The notes under the pieces are model-generated. The model ran no database searches. It worked only from the letters and a program-made list of their open reading frames with translations, and was not told the DNA's origin. From Burkholderia ubonensis subsp. mesacidophila (GTDB lineage: Bacteria; Pseudomonadota; Gammaproteobacteria; Burkholderiales; Burkholderiaceae), in the NCBI RefSeq assembly GCF_002097715.1, contig NZ_CP020737.1, forward strand, positions 806,001-870,000: a DNA stretch of 64,000 nucleotides. Direction: 5' to 3'. This document shows positions 9,574 through 18,954 of the stretch, piece by piece; the stretch's first letter is position 1, and each line of letters starts with the position of its first letter. The translations under genes were made by a program, and so were the position numbers.

Positions 9574-10629
9574 ATGAATCCTCCGAAATCCGCTCCTGAC
9601 GCTCAAGGTCTGTCCTATCGTGACGCGGGCGTCGACATCGACGCGGGCGACGCCCTCATCGACAAGATCAAGCCCTTTGCGAAGAAAACCCTGCGTGACG
9701 GCGTGCTCGGCGGCATCGGCGGGTTCGGCGCGCTGTTCGAAGTGCCGAAGAAGTATCGCGAACCGGTGCTCGTGTCGGGCACCGACGGCGTCGGCACGAA
9801 GCTCAAGCTTGCGTTTCATCTGAACAAACACGACACGGTCGGCCAGGATCTCGTCGCGATGAGCGTGAACGACATCCTCGTGCAGGGCGCCGAGCCGCTG
9901 TTCTTCCTCGACTACTTCGCATGCGGCAAGCTCGACGTCGACACGGCCGCGACCGTCGTCAAGGGCATCGCGCACGGCTGCGAGCTGTCGGGCTGCGCGC
10001 TGATCGGCGGCGAAACCGCCGAAATGCCGGGCATGTACCCGGACGGCGAATACGACCTCGCGGGCTTCGCGGTCGGCGCGGTCGAGAAGAGCAAGATCAT
10101 CGACGGCAGCACGATCGCCGAGGGCGACGTGGTGCTGGGCCTGGCGTCGAGCGGCATCCACTCGAACGGCTTCTCGCTTGTGCGCAAGATCATCGAGCGC
10201 GCGAACCCGGATCTGTCGGCCGATTTCCACGGCCGCTCGCTCGCCGACACGCTGATGGCGCCGACCCGCATCTACGTGAAGCCGCTGCTCGCGCTGATGG
10301 AAAAGATCGCCGTGAAGGGGATGGCGCACATCACCGGCGGCGGCCTCGTCGAGAACATTCCGCGCGTGCTGCGCGAAGGCCTGACGGCCGAGCTGGACCA
10401 GAAGGCATGGCCGCTGCCGCCGCTGTTCCAGTGGCTGCAGGAGCATGGCGGCGTCGCCGACGCGGAAATGCACCGCGTGTTCAACTGCGGGATCGGCATG
10501 GCCGTGATCGTGTCGGCGGCGGATGCCGACGAAGCGGTCAGCCAGCTGACGGCGGCCGGCGAGCAGGTGTGGAAGATCGGCGCTGTGCGCGCGAGCCGCG
10601 AAGGCGAGGCGCAGACGGTCGTGGTCTGA
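9574..10629 (+). CDS. purM: phosphoribosylformylglycinamidine cyclo-ligase (AIR synthetase)
   Basis: PurM closes the imidazole ring of AIR in purine synthesis. The 351-residue protein shows [29 protein letters not shown] and the signature [17 protein letters not shown]. The ATG at 9574 opens a short lysine-poor leader followed by [13 protein letters not shown], the standard PurM start. It is divergent from hda with a 222-bp spacer that likely holds both promoters. A strong intrinsic terminator follows at 10659-10692. Confidence 0.98.
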   Translation: MNPPKSAPDAQGLSYRDAGVDIDAGDALIDKIKPFAKKTLRDGVLGGIGGFGALFEVPKKYREPVLVSGTDGVGTKLKLAFHLNKHDTVGQDLVAMSVNDILVQGAEPLFFLDYFACGKLDVDTAATVVKGIAHGCELSGCALIGGETAEMPGMYPDGEYDLAGFAVGAVEKSKIIDGSTIAEGDVVLGLASSGIHSNGFSLVRKIIERANPDLSADFHGRSLADTLMAPTRIYVKPLLALMEKIAVKGMAHITGGGLVENIPRVLREGLTAELDQKAWPLPPLFQWLQEHGGVADAEMHRVFNCGIGMAVIVSAADADEAVSQLTAAGEQVWKIGAVRASREGEAQTVVV

Positions 10630-10658
10630 CGCGCCGCCCGACGCGCAATGTCACAGGA

Positions 10659-10692
10659 AGCCGCCCGGAGTCGATCCGGGCGGCTTTTTTTT
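10659..10692 (+). terminator. intrinsic terminator after purM
   Basis: An 11-bp perfect stem (AGCCGCCCGGA and TCCGGGCGGCT) with a 5-nt loop is followed by eight T residues. It lies 30 bp after the purM stop. It lacks an equally good A-run on the other side, so it mainly serves purM. Confidence 0.93.
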
Positions 10693-10727
10693 CGCCGTGT
10701 GCCGGGCGCGGCGGCGGCCGGGCCGGC

Positions 10728-11906
10728 TCACGCGGACGGGCTCGCGCGCGCCGGCCGCGCGTTGGCCAGCAGCGGCGGCACCAGCAGGTAGAGCAACGCG
10801 GCCGCGGCCCAGACGAGCCCGGGCCATGCGTCGCGGGTTGCCGCATAGGCCGCGGTGACGACGAGCGGCCCGGCGACGCCGATCAGGCTCGCGACACTCG
10901 CGAGCGTGCCTTGCAGCTCGCCCTGCCGGGCGTCGTCGACCTGGCGCGCGAGCATCGCCTGCAGCGCCGGCAGCGTCATGCCGCCCGCCGCGAACAGCGG
11001 CAGCAGCGCGAACGGCACCCAGGGCGCGTTGGCGAACGCGATGACCACGAGGCCGAGCGCGTCGCCGGCGAGTCCCAGCGCAAGCGCGCGGCGCTCGCCA
11101 AGCCGCGCGATCAGCGGCCCGATCGCGAACGCCTGCGCGAGCGCGTGGCACGCGCCGTAACCGGCAAGCGACAGGCCCGCGACCAGCGTCGACCAGCCGA
11201 AATGCGCCTGTCCGTACAGGATCCACAGCGTCGCGGGCGCCTGCGACACCAGCGCCACGATCACATAGACCCCGATCAGCGGAACGAGCGCCGGGCCGCC
11301 GCGCAGCCGCCGCAGGCTCGCGAGCGCGTTGAGGCTGACCTTGGCGCCGCCGTTGCGCGCGGCCGGCGGCCGCGATTCCGGCAGGTTGCGCCAGACGAGC
11401 GCGAGATTGAGCGCGTTGAGCAGCGCTGCGGCGGCGAACGGTGCGCGCAGATGCCACGCGCCGAGCAGGCCGCCGAGCACCGGGCCGGCGATGAAGCCGA
11501 TCCCCATCGCGGCGCCCAGCTGGCCGAAACGGCGTGCGCGATCGGATTCCGCGGTCACGTCGGTGACGTACGCGGTCGCGACCGCGACGTTCGCGCCGGT
11601 GATGCCCGCGATCAGCCGCCCGGCATAGAGCCACGCGAGCGTCGGCGCATACGCCATCAGCAGATAGTCGAGCGCGGCGCCCGCGAGCGACGCGAGCAGC
11701 ACGGGCCGGCGGCCGAAGCGGTCGCTCAGCGCGCCGAGGACCGGCGCGCACACGAACTGCGCCAGCGCGTACAGCGCGAGCAGCATGCCGTAGTGCGTGT
11801 CGGCGCCGCCCGCGCCGGAGAGCGTGCGCAGCAGCCCGGGCAGGATCGGCATCACGAGCCCGACGCCGATCGCGTCGAGCACGACGGTCGTCAGGACGGC
11901 AATCAT
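10728..11906 (-). CDS. tetA: tetracycline efflux MFS transporter, TetA family
   Basis: A 392-residue, 12-helix major facilitator of the drug:H+ antiporter group. GALSDRFGRRPVLLASLAGA is the motif A loop between helices 2 and 3. LDAIGVGLVMPILPGLLR and FGWSTLVAGLSLAGYG match the class of TetA(A)/TetA(B) pumps. ATG at 11906 is used; a TTG at 11918 is possible. The gene diverges from a TetR-type regulator, with two tet operator palindromes between them, so it should be induced by tetracyclines. Whether it confers clinically relevant resistance cannot be read from sequence. Confidence 0.85.
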   Translation of the reverse strand: MIAVLTTVVLDAIGVGLVMPILPGLLRTLSGAGGADTHYGMLLALYALAQFVCAPVLGALSDRFGRRPVLLASLAGAALDYLLMAYAPTLAWLYAGRLIAGITGANVAVATAYVTDVTAESDRARRFGQLGAAMGIGFIAGPVLGGLLGAWHLRAPFAAAALLNALNLALVWRNLPESRPPAARNGGAKVSLNALASLRRLRGGPALVPLIGVYVIVALVSQAPATLWILYGQAHFGWSTLVAGLSLAGYGACHALAQAFAIGPLIARLGERRALALGLAGDALGLVVIAFANAPWVPFALLPLFAAGGMTLPALQAMLARQVDDARQGELQGTLASVASLIGVAGPLVVTAAYAATRDAWPGLVWAAAALLYLLVPPLLANARPARASPSA

Positions 11907-11925
11907 GGAAGGATTCAAGATTTTT

Positions 11926-11942
11926 CTCTATCGGTGATAGAG
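11926..11942. promoter_or_regulatory. tet operator 1
   Basis: A perfect palindrome CTCTATC-GGT-GATAGAG that matches the core of the Tn10/RP1 tet operators (CTATCA-GTGATAG type). It lies 20 bp upstream of the tetA ATG on the tetA side of the divergon. It should be bound by the TetR-type protein encoded at 11980. Confidence 0.88.
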
Positions 11943-11962
11943 TGACGATTATTCCACACCTT

Positions 11963-11979
11963 CCCTATCGGTGATAGAG
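11963..11979. promoter_or_regulatory. tet operator 2, abutting the tetR start
   Basis: A second copy, CCCTATC-GGT-GATAGAG, has a 6-bp perfect inner arm on each side (CTATC/GATAG plus G-C end) and its centre is 37 bp from operator 1. It ends directly against the ATG at 11980, so bound repressor would cover the regulator's own start region. This implies autorepression. Confidence 0.85.
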
Positions 11980-12612
11980 ATGAAAGACACGGGCGCGCGA
12001 TTGACGCGCGACGCGGTCCTGCGCGCGGCGCTCGAACTGCTCGACGAGGTCGGCATCGATGCGCTGTCGACGCGCCGGCTCGCCGAACGGCTGGGCGTGC
12101 AGTCGCCGACGCTCTACTGGCATTTCAAGAACAAGGGGGAACTGCTCGACGCGATGGCGGAAGCGATCATGGTCGAACGGCGCAGCGCGACGCTGCCGCA
12201 GCCGGGCGATGCGTGGGACGCGTGGCTCGTCGCGAATGCGTGCAATTTCCGCCACGCGCTGCTGGCCTATCGGGACGGCGCGCGCCTGCATGCCGGCACG
12301 CGGCCGCGCGGCGCGCATTTCGACGGGATCGAGTGCAAGCTGGCGTTGTTGTGCGACGCGGGTTTCACGCCGGAGCAGGCGATCGACCTGATGTTCGCGA
12401 TCGGCCGTTTCGTGGTCGGCTGGGTGCTGGAGGAGCAAGCGGAGCCGGAGCGCGCGCCCGACGCGGACGCGCCGGACCCGGCCGCGTATCCGCTTGTCGC
12501 GCAAGGGTGGGCCGCGCTGCGCGCGCGCAGCCCGGACGACGCGTTCGAGCGCGGCATCGCGCTGATCGTCGACGGTGCGCGTGCGCAACTCGCCGCGCGA
12601 CGTGCCGGGTGA
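11980..12612 (+). CDS. tetR: TetR-type tetracycline repressor
   Basis: The 210-residue protein has an N-terminal helix-turn-helix: AALELLDEVGIDALSTRRLA followed by ERLGVQSPTLYWHFKNKGELLDA. These match Tn10 TetR (LGVEQPTLYWHVKNK). The C-terminal part keeps the alpha-helical ligand-binding layout, with HAGTRPRGAHFDG as the likely tetracycline-contact helix. ATG at 11980 is preferred; a GTG at 11971 would put the operator inside the coding region. No ribosome site is visible before the ATG because the operator occupies that position, so the message may be leaderless or weakly translated. It is divergent from tetA. Confidence 0.87.
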   Translation: MKDTGARLTRDAVLRAALELLDEVGIDALSTRRLAERLGVQSPTLYWHFKNKGELLDAMAEAIMVERRSATLPQPGDAWDAWLVANACNFRHALLAYRDGARLHAGTRPRGAHFDGIECKLALLCDAGFTPEQAIDLMFAIGRFVVGWVLEEQAEPERAPDADAPDPAAYPLVAQGWAALRARSPDDAFERGIALIVDGARAQLAARRAG

Positions 12613-12645
12613 CGACGCGCGCAGCCGCGCGCCAGCGCGAGCGCG

Positions 12646-13620
12646 TCAGGCCGGCGCGCGGCCGTCGAGCACGCGTTCGAGCGCGTCCACCGCTTGCGCG
12701 GCCGCATCGGCCGCGACGCAGTCGACGACGATCCGCTCCGGCATCGCGCGCAGCCACGTGAGCTGCCGCTTGCAGAGCTGGCGCGTCGCGAAGATGCCCT
12801 TGTCGCGCATCGTCCGATAGTCGGTCACGCCGTCGAGGAATTCCCACGCTTGCCGGTAGCCGACGCAGCGTATCGACGGCAGCCCGGGATGCAGGTCGTC
12901 GCGGCGGCGCAGCCGCTCGACCTCGTCGATGAAACCCGCATCGAGCATCGCGTCGAAGCGCTGCGCGATCCGCGCGTGCAGCACCGCGCGGTCGGACGGC
13001 TCGAGCGCAACCGGCACGAACCGGTAGCGGGCCGCTGTATCGTCCGCGCGCGGCGGCGCGGCGAGCAGCGCCGACATCGGCTGGCCGCTCAGCATGAAGA
13101 TTTCGAGCGCGCGCTGGATCCGCTGCGAATCGTTCGGTGCAAGGCGCGCGGCCGTTTCGGGGTCCATCTGCGCGAGCCGCGCGTGCAGCGCCGGCCAGCC
13201 GTCGCGCGCGGCATCCGCGTCGAGTTCCGCGCGCACGGCCGGATCCGCGGTCGGCAGGTCGTTCAGCCCCTGCGTCAGCGCCTTGTAGTACAGCATCGTG
13301 CCGCCCGCGAGCAGCGGCGTGCGGCCGCGCGCGGTGATCTCGCCGATCAGGCGCAGCGCGTCGGCGCGGAATTCGGCGGCCGAGTAGGCGTCGGCCGGGT
13401 CGATGATGTCGATCAGGTGATGCGGCGCGGCCGCGCGTTCGTCACGGCTCGGCTTCGCGGTGCCGATGTCCATGTCGCGGTAAACGAGCGCCGAATCGAC
13501 GCTGACGATCTCGATCGGCCGGCGTGCCGCGAGCGCCAGCGCCGCGGCCGTCTTGCCGGACGCGGTGGGCCCGAGCAGGCAGGCGATCGTCGTTTGAGCG
13601 GAAGACTGCGACACGCTCAT
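12646..13620 (-). CDS. miaA: tRNA dimethylallyltransferase
   Basis: MiaA adds a dimethylallyl group to A37 of tRNAs that read UNN codons. The 324-residue protein has the P-loop [14 protein letters not shown], the conserved [18 protein letters not shown] that recognises the pyrophosphate donor, and HHLIDIIDP. The C-terminal part has IRCVGYRQ and [16 protein letters not shown] at 13620 overlaps the mutL stop by 4 bp, so translation is coupled to mutL. The 798-residue frame that runs through both genes is an artefact of high GC. Confidence 0.97.
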   Translation of the reverse strand: MSVSQSSAQTTIACLLGPTASGKTAAALALAARRPIEIVSVDSALVYRDMDIGTAKPSRDERAAAPHHLIDIIDPADAYSAAEFRADALRLIGEITARGRTPLLAGGTMLYYKALTQGLNDLPTADPAVRAELDADAARDGWPALHARLAQMDPETAARLAPNDSQRIQRALEIFMLSGQPMSALLAAPPRADDTAARYRFVPVALEPSDRAVLHARIAQRFDAMLDAGFIDEVERLRRRDDLHPGLPSIRCVGYRQAWEFLDGVTDYRTMRDKGIFATRQLCKRQLTWLRAMPERIVVDCVAADAAAQAVDALERVLDGRAPA

Positions 13621-15608
13621 TGGCCGCGCATGAACAGGCGGTCGAGGTCGCCGAGCGTGAGCTGGTACCAGGTCGGCCGGCCGTGGTTGCACTGGTCCGC
13701 GCGTTCGGTCGCTTCCATCTGGCGCAGCAGCGCGTTCATCTCGTCGAGCGTGAGGCGGCGGTTCGCGCGCACCGCGTGGTGGCATGCGAGCGTGCCGAGC
13801 AGCTCGTGCTGGCGTTCGGTGAGCACGCGCGAGCCGCCGAACGCATGCAGGTCGGCGAGCACCGCGCGCGCGAGCGCCTGCAGATCCGCGTCCTTCAGCA
13901 GCGCGGGCACCGCGCGGATCGCGAGCGTCGTCGGCGACAGCACCGCGAGGTCGAAGCCGAGCGATTCGAGCGTCTCGCGCTCCTCTTCGACGGTGCCGAT
14001 CTCGACCGGCGTCGCATTCATCGATACCGGCAGCAGCAGCGCCTGCACCGCGACCGAGCGATCGGCGAGCGCGCCCTTGAACTGTTCGTACAGGATCCGC
14101 TCGTGCGCTGCGTGCATGTCGACGATCACGAGCCCGTGCGCGTTCTGCGCGAGCACGTAGATGCCGTGGATCTGGCCGAGCGCGAAGCCGAGCGGCTGGT
14201 CGTCGTGCGCGGTGTGGGCGAGCGACGGCGCCGCGGCGAATCCCGCCAGCGGTGCGACCGGCGCGTCGCCGGCGTCGTGTGCGTCGTGTGCGACCGCCGT
14301 CGTGCCGGCCGGCGTCCCCGCGCCGCTGTCCTTGCGGCCGAACAGCGCGTCGTAGAGCGCGAGCGGCTGCGCGACAGGCAGCGTGCCTTGCGTCATGCGC
14401 TCCTGGCGCAGCCATGTGCTGCCTTGCGACGGCGTGGGCGCGGAGCCGCTGCCGCCGCTCGCGGCCTGGCCGAGCGGCGTGGACTGGAACGAAGCGGGGC
14501 CCGGCGTCGGCGCCGCCGCGATATGCGCGGCGTGGCCGCCGGCGGTGGTTTCGGGCGACGCGCCCGCATGGCGGGCCAGCGCGCGCTGCACCGCATGGAA
14601 CACGTACTGGTGGATCGAGCGCGAATCGCGGAACCGCACCTCGATCTTCGACGGATGCACGTTCACGTCGACGGCCTCGGGCGGCAGGTCGAGGAACAGC
14701 ACGTAGGACGGGTAGCGGTCGCCGTGCAGCACGTCCTCGTACGCGGCGCGCACCGCGTGCGTCAGCAGCTTGTCGCGCACGAAGCGGCCGTTCACGAAGA
14801 AATACTGCTGGTCGGCGCGGCCGCGGCTCGCGGTCGGCAGCCCGGCGCAGCCGTAGACGGCCAGCGGCCCGGCGCGCTCGTCGAGCGGCAGGTACGCGGT
14901 CGCGAAGCTTTCGCCGAGGATCTTCGCGACCCGCTGCGTGGGCTCGGTCGCGTTCCAGTGCTCGACGGCCTTGCCGTTGTGCAGCACCGAGATCGCGACG
15001 TCCGGCCGCGCGAGCGCCGCGCGGCGGATCATTTCGACGCAATGGCCGAACTCGGTCTGCTCGCTCTTCAGGAACTTGCGCCGCGCGGGCGTGTTGAAGT
15101 ACAGCTCGCGCACCTCGATCGTCGTGCCGACCGCGCCGGCGGCAGGGGCGAGCACGCCGGTCTGCGCGTCGATGCGCGTCGCGTGCGCCGCATCGGCGGT
15201 GCGGCTCGTGATGAACATTTCGGCAACCGACGCGATCGAGGCGAGCGCTTCGCCGCGGAACCCGAGCGTCGCGACCGCTTCGAGCTCCTCGAGCGAACGG
15301 ATCTTGCTCGTCGCGTGGCGCATCAGTGCGAGCGGCAGCTCGCCGGGCGGAATCCCGCAGCCGTCGTCGGTGATCGCGATGCGCTTGACGCCGCCTTCCT
15401 CGAGCACGATGCGCAGCGTGTTCGCGCCGGCGTCGAGCGCGTTCTCCAGCAGCTCCTTGACGACCGACGCCGGACGCTCGACGACCTCGCCCGCGGCGAT
15501 CTGGCTGATCAGCTGGTCGGGCAGGGGCTGGATCGCGCGCAGCGGGCGCGGCGAGTGTGGATCAGGGGCGGGCGCGGCGCCCGCGGCCGTTTCGGTGAAT
15601 TCGGACAT
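13617..15608 (-). CDS. mutL: DNA mismatch repair protein MutL
   Basis: The N-terminal GHKL ATPase domain has [27 protein letters not shown] and [14 protein letters not shown] long linker of low complexity covers about residues 330-460. The C-terminal domain holds [12 protein letters not shown] (D497, H499, E503, E508), which fits the metal-binding endonuclease motif DxHAx2Ex4E, and CNHGRP near the end. E. coli MutL lacks this site and uses MutH; here MutL probably nicks the strand itself. Length (663) fits the family. It is coupled to miaA by a 4-bp overlap. Confidence 0.96.
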   Translation of the reverse strand: MSEFTETAAGAAPAPDPHSPRPLRAIQPLPDQLISQIAAGEVVERPASVVKELLENALDAGANTLRIVLEEGGVKRIAITDDGCGIPPGELPLALMRHATSKIRSLEELEAVATLGFRGEALASIASVAEMFITSRTADAAHATRIDAQTGVLAPAAGAVGTTIEVRELYFNTPARRKFLKSEQTEFGHCVEMIRRAALARPDVAISVLHNGKAVEHWNATEPTQRVAKILGESFATAYLPLDERAGPLAVYGCAGLPTASRGRADQQYFFVNGRFVRDKLLTHAVRAAYEDVLHGDRYPSYVLFLDLPPEAVDVNVHPSKIEVRFRDSRSIHQYVFHAVQRALARHAGASPETTAGGHAAHIAAAPTPGPASFQSTPLGQAASGGSGSAPTPSQGSTWLRQERMTQGTLPVAQPLALYDALFGRKDSGAGTPAGTTAVAHDAHDAGDAPVAPLAGFAAAPSLAHTAHDDQPLGFALGQIHGIYVLAQNAHGLVIVDMHAAHERILYEQFKGALADRSVAVQALLLPVSMNATPVEIGTVEEERETLESLGFDLAVLSPTTLAIRAVPALLKDADLQALARAVLADLHAFGGSRVLTERQHELLGTLACHHAVRANRRLTLDEMNALLRQMEATERADQCNHGRPTWYQLTLGDLDRLFMRGQ

Positions 15609-15782
15609 GGCCGAATTATAGCGAGGCCGCCGGCGCGCGCCGGGCCGGCGATCCGTTACGTTTTTTCACGGAGCCTTAAGGTAGTTTCGGTATGATGACT
15701 GCGTTTCACGCGCCGCCCTTGCCGGGCGGGCGATTCCGCCCTTTATGCCGACACCGGCCTGCTTGCCCTGAAGGAACCGCAT

Positions 15783-16463
15783 TTGGATACGCTGCTTCAT
15801 TTCGTCAATCTCGTCCTGCACATCGACGCATTCCTCGGCGACTTCATCCGGCAGTACGGCGCCTGGGTGTATCTGGTGCTGTTCCTGATCGTGTTCTGCG
15901 AAACGGGCCTCGTCGTGTTTCCGTTCCTGCCGGGCGATTCGCTGCTGTTCATCGGCGGCGCGTTCGCGGCGACCGGCGAAATGAACGTCGGCGCGCTGAT
16001 CGTGCTGCTGCTCGTCGCGGCGATCACCGGCAACACTGTCAATTACCTGATCGGCCGCTGGATCGGGCCGAAGGTCTTCAATACGCACATTCCGGTGCTC
16101 GAGCGCTTCCTCGACCGCGCAGCGCTGCAGAAGACCCACAGCTTCTACGACAAGCACGGCGGCAAGACGATCGTGCTCGCGCGCTTCATCCCGGTGGTGC
16201 GGACCTTCGCGCCGTTCGTCGCGGGCGCGTCGTCGATGAGCGTCGCGCGCTTCCAGTTCTTCAACGTGCTCGGCGCGCTGGTCTGGGTGCTGCTGCTCGT
16301 GCTGCTCGGCTATTTCTTCGGCAACATTCCGTTCATTCGCCAGTACCTGAACGTGATCGTGCTGGCCGGGATCGGCGCAGCGGTCGTGCCGGTCGCGCTC
16401 GGCGCGCTGTGGAAGCTCGTGCGCGGCCGTTCGGGCGGCGCGGGCAAGACCAGCGGGCGCTGA
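15783..16463 (+). CDS. DedA-family membrane protein
   Basis: The 226-residue protein has several membrane segments and the DedA signatures FLPGDSLLFIGGAFA and FIPVVRTFAPFVAG. DedA proteins act in the inner membrane as lipid (undecaprenyl phosphate or phospholipid) scramblases and support envelope homeostasis and cationic peptide resistance. The start is TTG at 15783, preceded by GAAGGAACC. The next in-frame ATG lies far downstream inside the conserved region. It ends at a bidirectional terminator shared with the convergent mscS-like gene. Confidence 0.9.
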   Translation: MDTLLHFVNLVLHIDAFLGDFIRQYGAWVYLVLFLIVFCETGLVVFPFLPGDSLLFIGGAFAATGEMNVGALIVLLLVAAITGNTVNYLIGRWIGPKVFNTHIPVLERFLDRAALQKTHSFYDKHGGKTIVLARFIPVVRTFAPFVAGASSMSVARFQFFNVLGALVWVLLLVLLGYFFGNIPFIRQYLNVIVLAGIGAAVVPVALGALWKLVRGRSGGAGKTSGR

Positions 16464-16494
16464 CCTGCGCGGGCCGCGCGGTTCGTCGCGGCAA

Positions 16495-16532
16495 CAAAAA
16501 AGCGTGGCTGCAGTTTGCGAGCCACGCTTTTT
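16495..16532. terminator. bidirectional terminator between the DedA and MscS genes
   Basis: Arms AGCGTGGCT and AGCCACGCT enclose a 10-nt loop. The stem is flanked by six A on the left and six T on the right, so it can end transcription from both convergent genes. Confidence 0.92.
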
Positions 16533-16552
16533 TCATGTCCGCCGACGCGCCG

Positions 16553-17368
16553 TTACGCGGTGCGGTGCGAGATCGGCGTTTCGGGCGTCGGGTACTGCGC
16601 GTCGTGGAACGTCTCGAGGATCACGCGGTTGGTGTCGCAGTACACCTGCCAGTAGTTCGACGGCTGCGTGAACGGTCGCACGAACAGCAGCGGGCCTTCC
16701 GGCGTGAACTGCAGCACGCCGACATCCGGCGCCGGGGTCGTCAGCACGTTCGGGATCGTCTGGATCGCCGACTTCAGGCGGTTGATCGCGTCGACCGCAT
16801 CGACGCCGTTCGCGATCTTCGCGGACAGGTCGACGCGGCGGTACGGCGTCGCGCTGTAGTTTGCGATGTTGTCCGAAAAGATCTTGTTGTTGCCGACGAT
16901 CGTGACGATGTTGTCCGGCGTGATGATCGTCGTGCCGAACAGGCCCAGCTCCTTCACGGTGCCGGTGACGCCGCCCGCGTTGATCACGTCGCCGATCTTG
17001 AACGGGCGCAGCACCTGCATGAACACGCCCGCCGCGAAATGCGCGAGCAGCCCGCCCCAGGCCGTGCCGATCGCGAGGCCGAGGCCGGCGAGCAGTGCGG
17101 CGAACGACGTGGTCTGCACGCCGAAGATCTGCAGGATCGCGAGGATCAACAGGATCGTCAGCAGCACGCCGACGACCGAGGTCAGGTAGTCGGAGAGCGT
17201 CGGGTCGACCTTGCCGCTGCGCTGCACGATCTTGCCGAGCAGCCGCGTGCCGATGCGGATCGCCCAGCGGCCGACGAACCACAGGGCGATCGCGGCGACG
17301 AGATTGAGGCCGAAGTCCAGGCCGCGGGTCATAAGGAATTGCTGGGCGGTGGCGAGGTCCAGGGTCAA
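16553..17368 (-). CDS. mechanosensitive ion channel of the MscS family
   Basis: The 271-residue protein has an N-terminal membrane segment, two further helices, and the pore helix with alternating Ala/Gly (LLAGLGLAIGTAWGGLLAHF). The pore-closing segment is followed by the beta domain that begins RPFKIGDVINAGGVTGTV. The length is close to E. coli MscS (286). It should release solutes on hypo-osmotic shock. The start MTLDLATAQQ at 17368 is followed by a short acidic N-terminus. It converges with the DedA gene. Confidence 0.92.
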   Translation of the reverse strand: MTLDLATAQQFLMTRGLDFGLNLVAAIALWFVGRWAIRIGTRLLGKIVQRSGKVDPTLSDYLTSVVGVLLTILLILAILQIFGVQTTSFAALLAGLGLAIGTAWGGLLAHFAAGVFMQVLRPFKIGDVINAGGVTGTVKELGLFGTTIITPDNIVTIVGNNKIFSDNIANYSATPYRRVDLSAKIANGVDAVDAINRLKSAIQTIPNVLTTPAPDVGVLQFTPEGPLLFVRPFTQPSNYWQVYCDTNRVILETFHDAQYPTPETPISHRTA

Positions 17369-17507
17369 GATCGGTTCTCCATAAGACGTTGAACGGGTGG
17401 CCGGTCATGCCCGGAAGGGCGGCATGCCGACAATCTTCGGACTTTTATAGCCGACGCGCGGCGGCAAGGCAACCGGTCGCCGCGCGCCGGCGGGCGGGCG
17501 CCATGCC

Positions 17508-18344
17508 TCAAGCGTGCCGCCGCGGCTCGAACGGCCGCTGCTCGATGTCGCCGCCGCGCGCAACGATCGCCGTGCTTTCCGGAATCTCCTCCCACGCGCC
17601 GCGCAGGTCGACGAGCGGCTCGGACAGCACCATGAACGCGTCGTCGCCCGCTTCGGCGATGCGCGGGTTGTGCGGATACAGTTCGTGCAGGTGCCGGAAC
17701 GACGTGCTGTGGTACAGCGAACGCGATTGCCGCTCGCTCGAGTAGCGGACCGCGATGATCTGCTCGCCGTCGGTCACGCAGACCGTCATGTTGAGCGGCA
17801 GGTCCACGCGGTGCCGCGCGGCGATGTCCTCGACGACGCCGGCCATCCGCTCGAGCGCCGGCAGCGGCGTCTGTTCGAGGCCGAACGTCAGCGCGAGGCG
17901 GAACATCAGCTCCGAATCGGTCGACCCTTCGATCGTCGGGAACAGCCCCGGATCGATCTTCATCGCGAGGTCGCGGCGCAGCTTCGGCAGATCGCGGATC
18001 AGGCCGTTGTGCGCGAACAGCCACCGGCCGTGCCGGAATGGATGACAGTTGGTTTCCTGCACCGGCGTGTCGGTCGCCGCACGGATGTGCGCGATGAACA
18101 TCCGCGAGCGGATCGCACGCGCGGCCTCGCGCAGGTTGCGATCGTTCCACGCGGGATGCACCGAGCGGTAACGGAATGGAAGTTCGTCCGGGTGGCCGTA
18201 CCAGCCGATACCGAAACCGTCGCCGTTGGTGGTCGTCGCGCCCAGTTCCGAATGCAGGCTCTGGTCGATCAGCGAATGCTTCGCGCGGAACAGGACGGTC
18301 TCGAGGTGGATCGGGTTGCCCGTATAGGCGAGCCAGCGGCACAT
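17508..18344 (-). CDS. class II glutamine amidotransferase (YafJ-like)
   Basis: The product starts MCRWLAYTG, so Cys2 becomes the N-terminal nucleophile after Met removal, as in Ntn-type glutaminase domains. FIAHIRAATDTPVQETNCHPF and WLFAHNGLI form the glutamine site. There is no synthase domain, so this is a stand-alone glutaminase of unknown acceptor. The 278-residue length matches YafJ/DUF family members. The ribosome site GGAGCG lies 6 bp before the ATG at 18344; the longer frame upstream is not supported. Confidence 0.88.
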   Translation of the reverse strand: MCRWLAYTGNPIHLETVLFRAKHSLIDQSLHSELGATTTNGDGFGIGWYGHPDELPFRYRSVHPAWNDRNLREAARAIRSRMFIAHIRAATDTPVQETNCHPFRHGRWLFAHNGLIRDLPKLRRDLAMKIDPGLFPTIEGSTDSELMFRLALTFGLEQTPLPALERMAGVVEDIAARHRVDLPLNMTVCVTDGEQIIAVRYSSERQSRSLYHSTSFRHLHELYPHNPRIAEAGDDAFMVLSEPLVDLRGAWEEIPESTAIVARGGDIEQRPFEPRRHA

Positions 18345-18495
18345 GGGGCGCTCCTTCTCGGCGGGTCGTCCGAGCATGGTAGCCGAGTTCGCCGCAGCCG
18401 GGTTCACCGCGGCGGCGGGTGGCCGCCCGCACATGCCCCGGCGCGCCGGACGAGGCCGGGCGCCGGGGCGTCGAGGTGCAAGCGCGGTTGCGGGC

Positions 18496-18825
18496 TCAGT
18501 CGCCCATCGCGTCCATCACGCGCGCCGAATAGACGAGTGCGGCGCCCGCGTTCAGCGCGACCGCCACGCCGAGCGCTTCCGCCACTTCCTCCTTCGTCGC
18601 GCCGTGTTTGGCGGCCTCGGCCGTATGGACGGCGATACAGCCGTCGCAGCGCGTCGTGACCGCGACGGCGAGCGCGATCAGCTCGCGCGTCTTCGCGTCG
18701 AGATGGCCGGTCTTCGCGCCGGCGCCGGACAGCGCCTTGTAGCCGGCGAGCGTATCGGGCGACAACTTCGCCAGATCGCCGATGCGCGTCGAGAGTTCCT
18801 TGCGATATTCGTTCCAGTTCAACAT
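18496..18825 (-). CDS. AhpD-like carboxymuconolactone decarboxylase family protein
   Basis: The 109-residue all-helical protein has CDGCIAVHTAEAAKHG, the CxxCxxxH signature of AhpD-type alkylhydroperoxidases, and REALIALAVAV-like core helices. It probably reduces peroxides or acts as a thiol-disulfide partner. ATG at 18825 is chosen because AAAAGGACGA precedes it; an ATG at 18843 is less likely. It is divergent from an AraC-family gene that begins 129 bp away and may control it. Confidence 0.85.
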   Translation of the reverse strand: MLNWNEYRKELSTRIGDLAKLSPDTLAGYKALSGAGAKTGHLDAKTRELIALAVAVTTRCDGCIAVHTAEAAKHGATKEEVAEALGVAVALNAGAALVYSARVMDAMGD

Positions 18826-18921
18826 GGCTCGTCCTTTTTTCACGGGTAGGTGACCGCGGCGGGTGCCGCGTGCTGCGGAGATGCACGGCTATTCTGAGCG
18901 CCAGCGGTGATGGTTTCGATA

Positions 18922-18944
18922 CGCTAAAGTGTCAATTTTTAGCG
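18922..18944. promoter_or_regulatory. inverted repeat in the AhpD-like/araC divergent promoter
   Basis: CGCTAAA (18922-18928) and TTTAGCG (18938-18944) are perfect 7-bp arms with a 9-bp AT-rich spacer. The site ends 10 bp before the AraC-type start codon, a position suited to autorepression. Binding is inferred from the location only. Confidence 0.5.
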
Positions 18945-18954
18945 CGAGCGTCTC

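Noticed and set aside
12646..15042. A 798-codon frame running through miaA and into mutL
   Set aside because: Only the miaA part is meaningful; the rest is an arginine-rich shadow of mutL, which is coded in another register.
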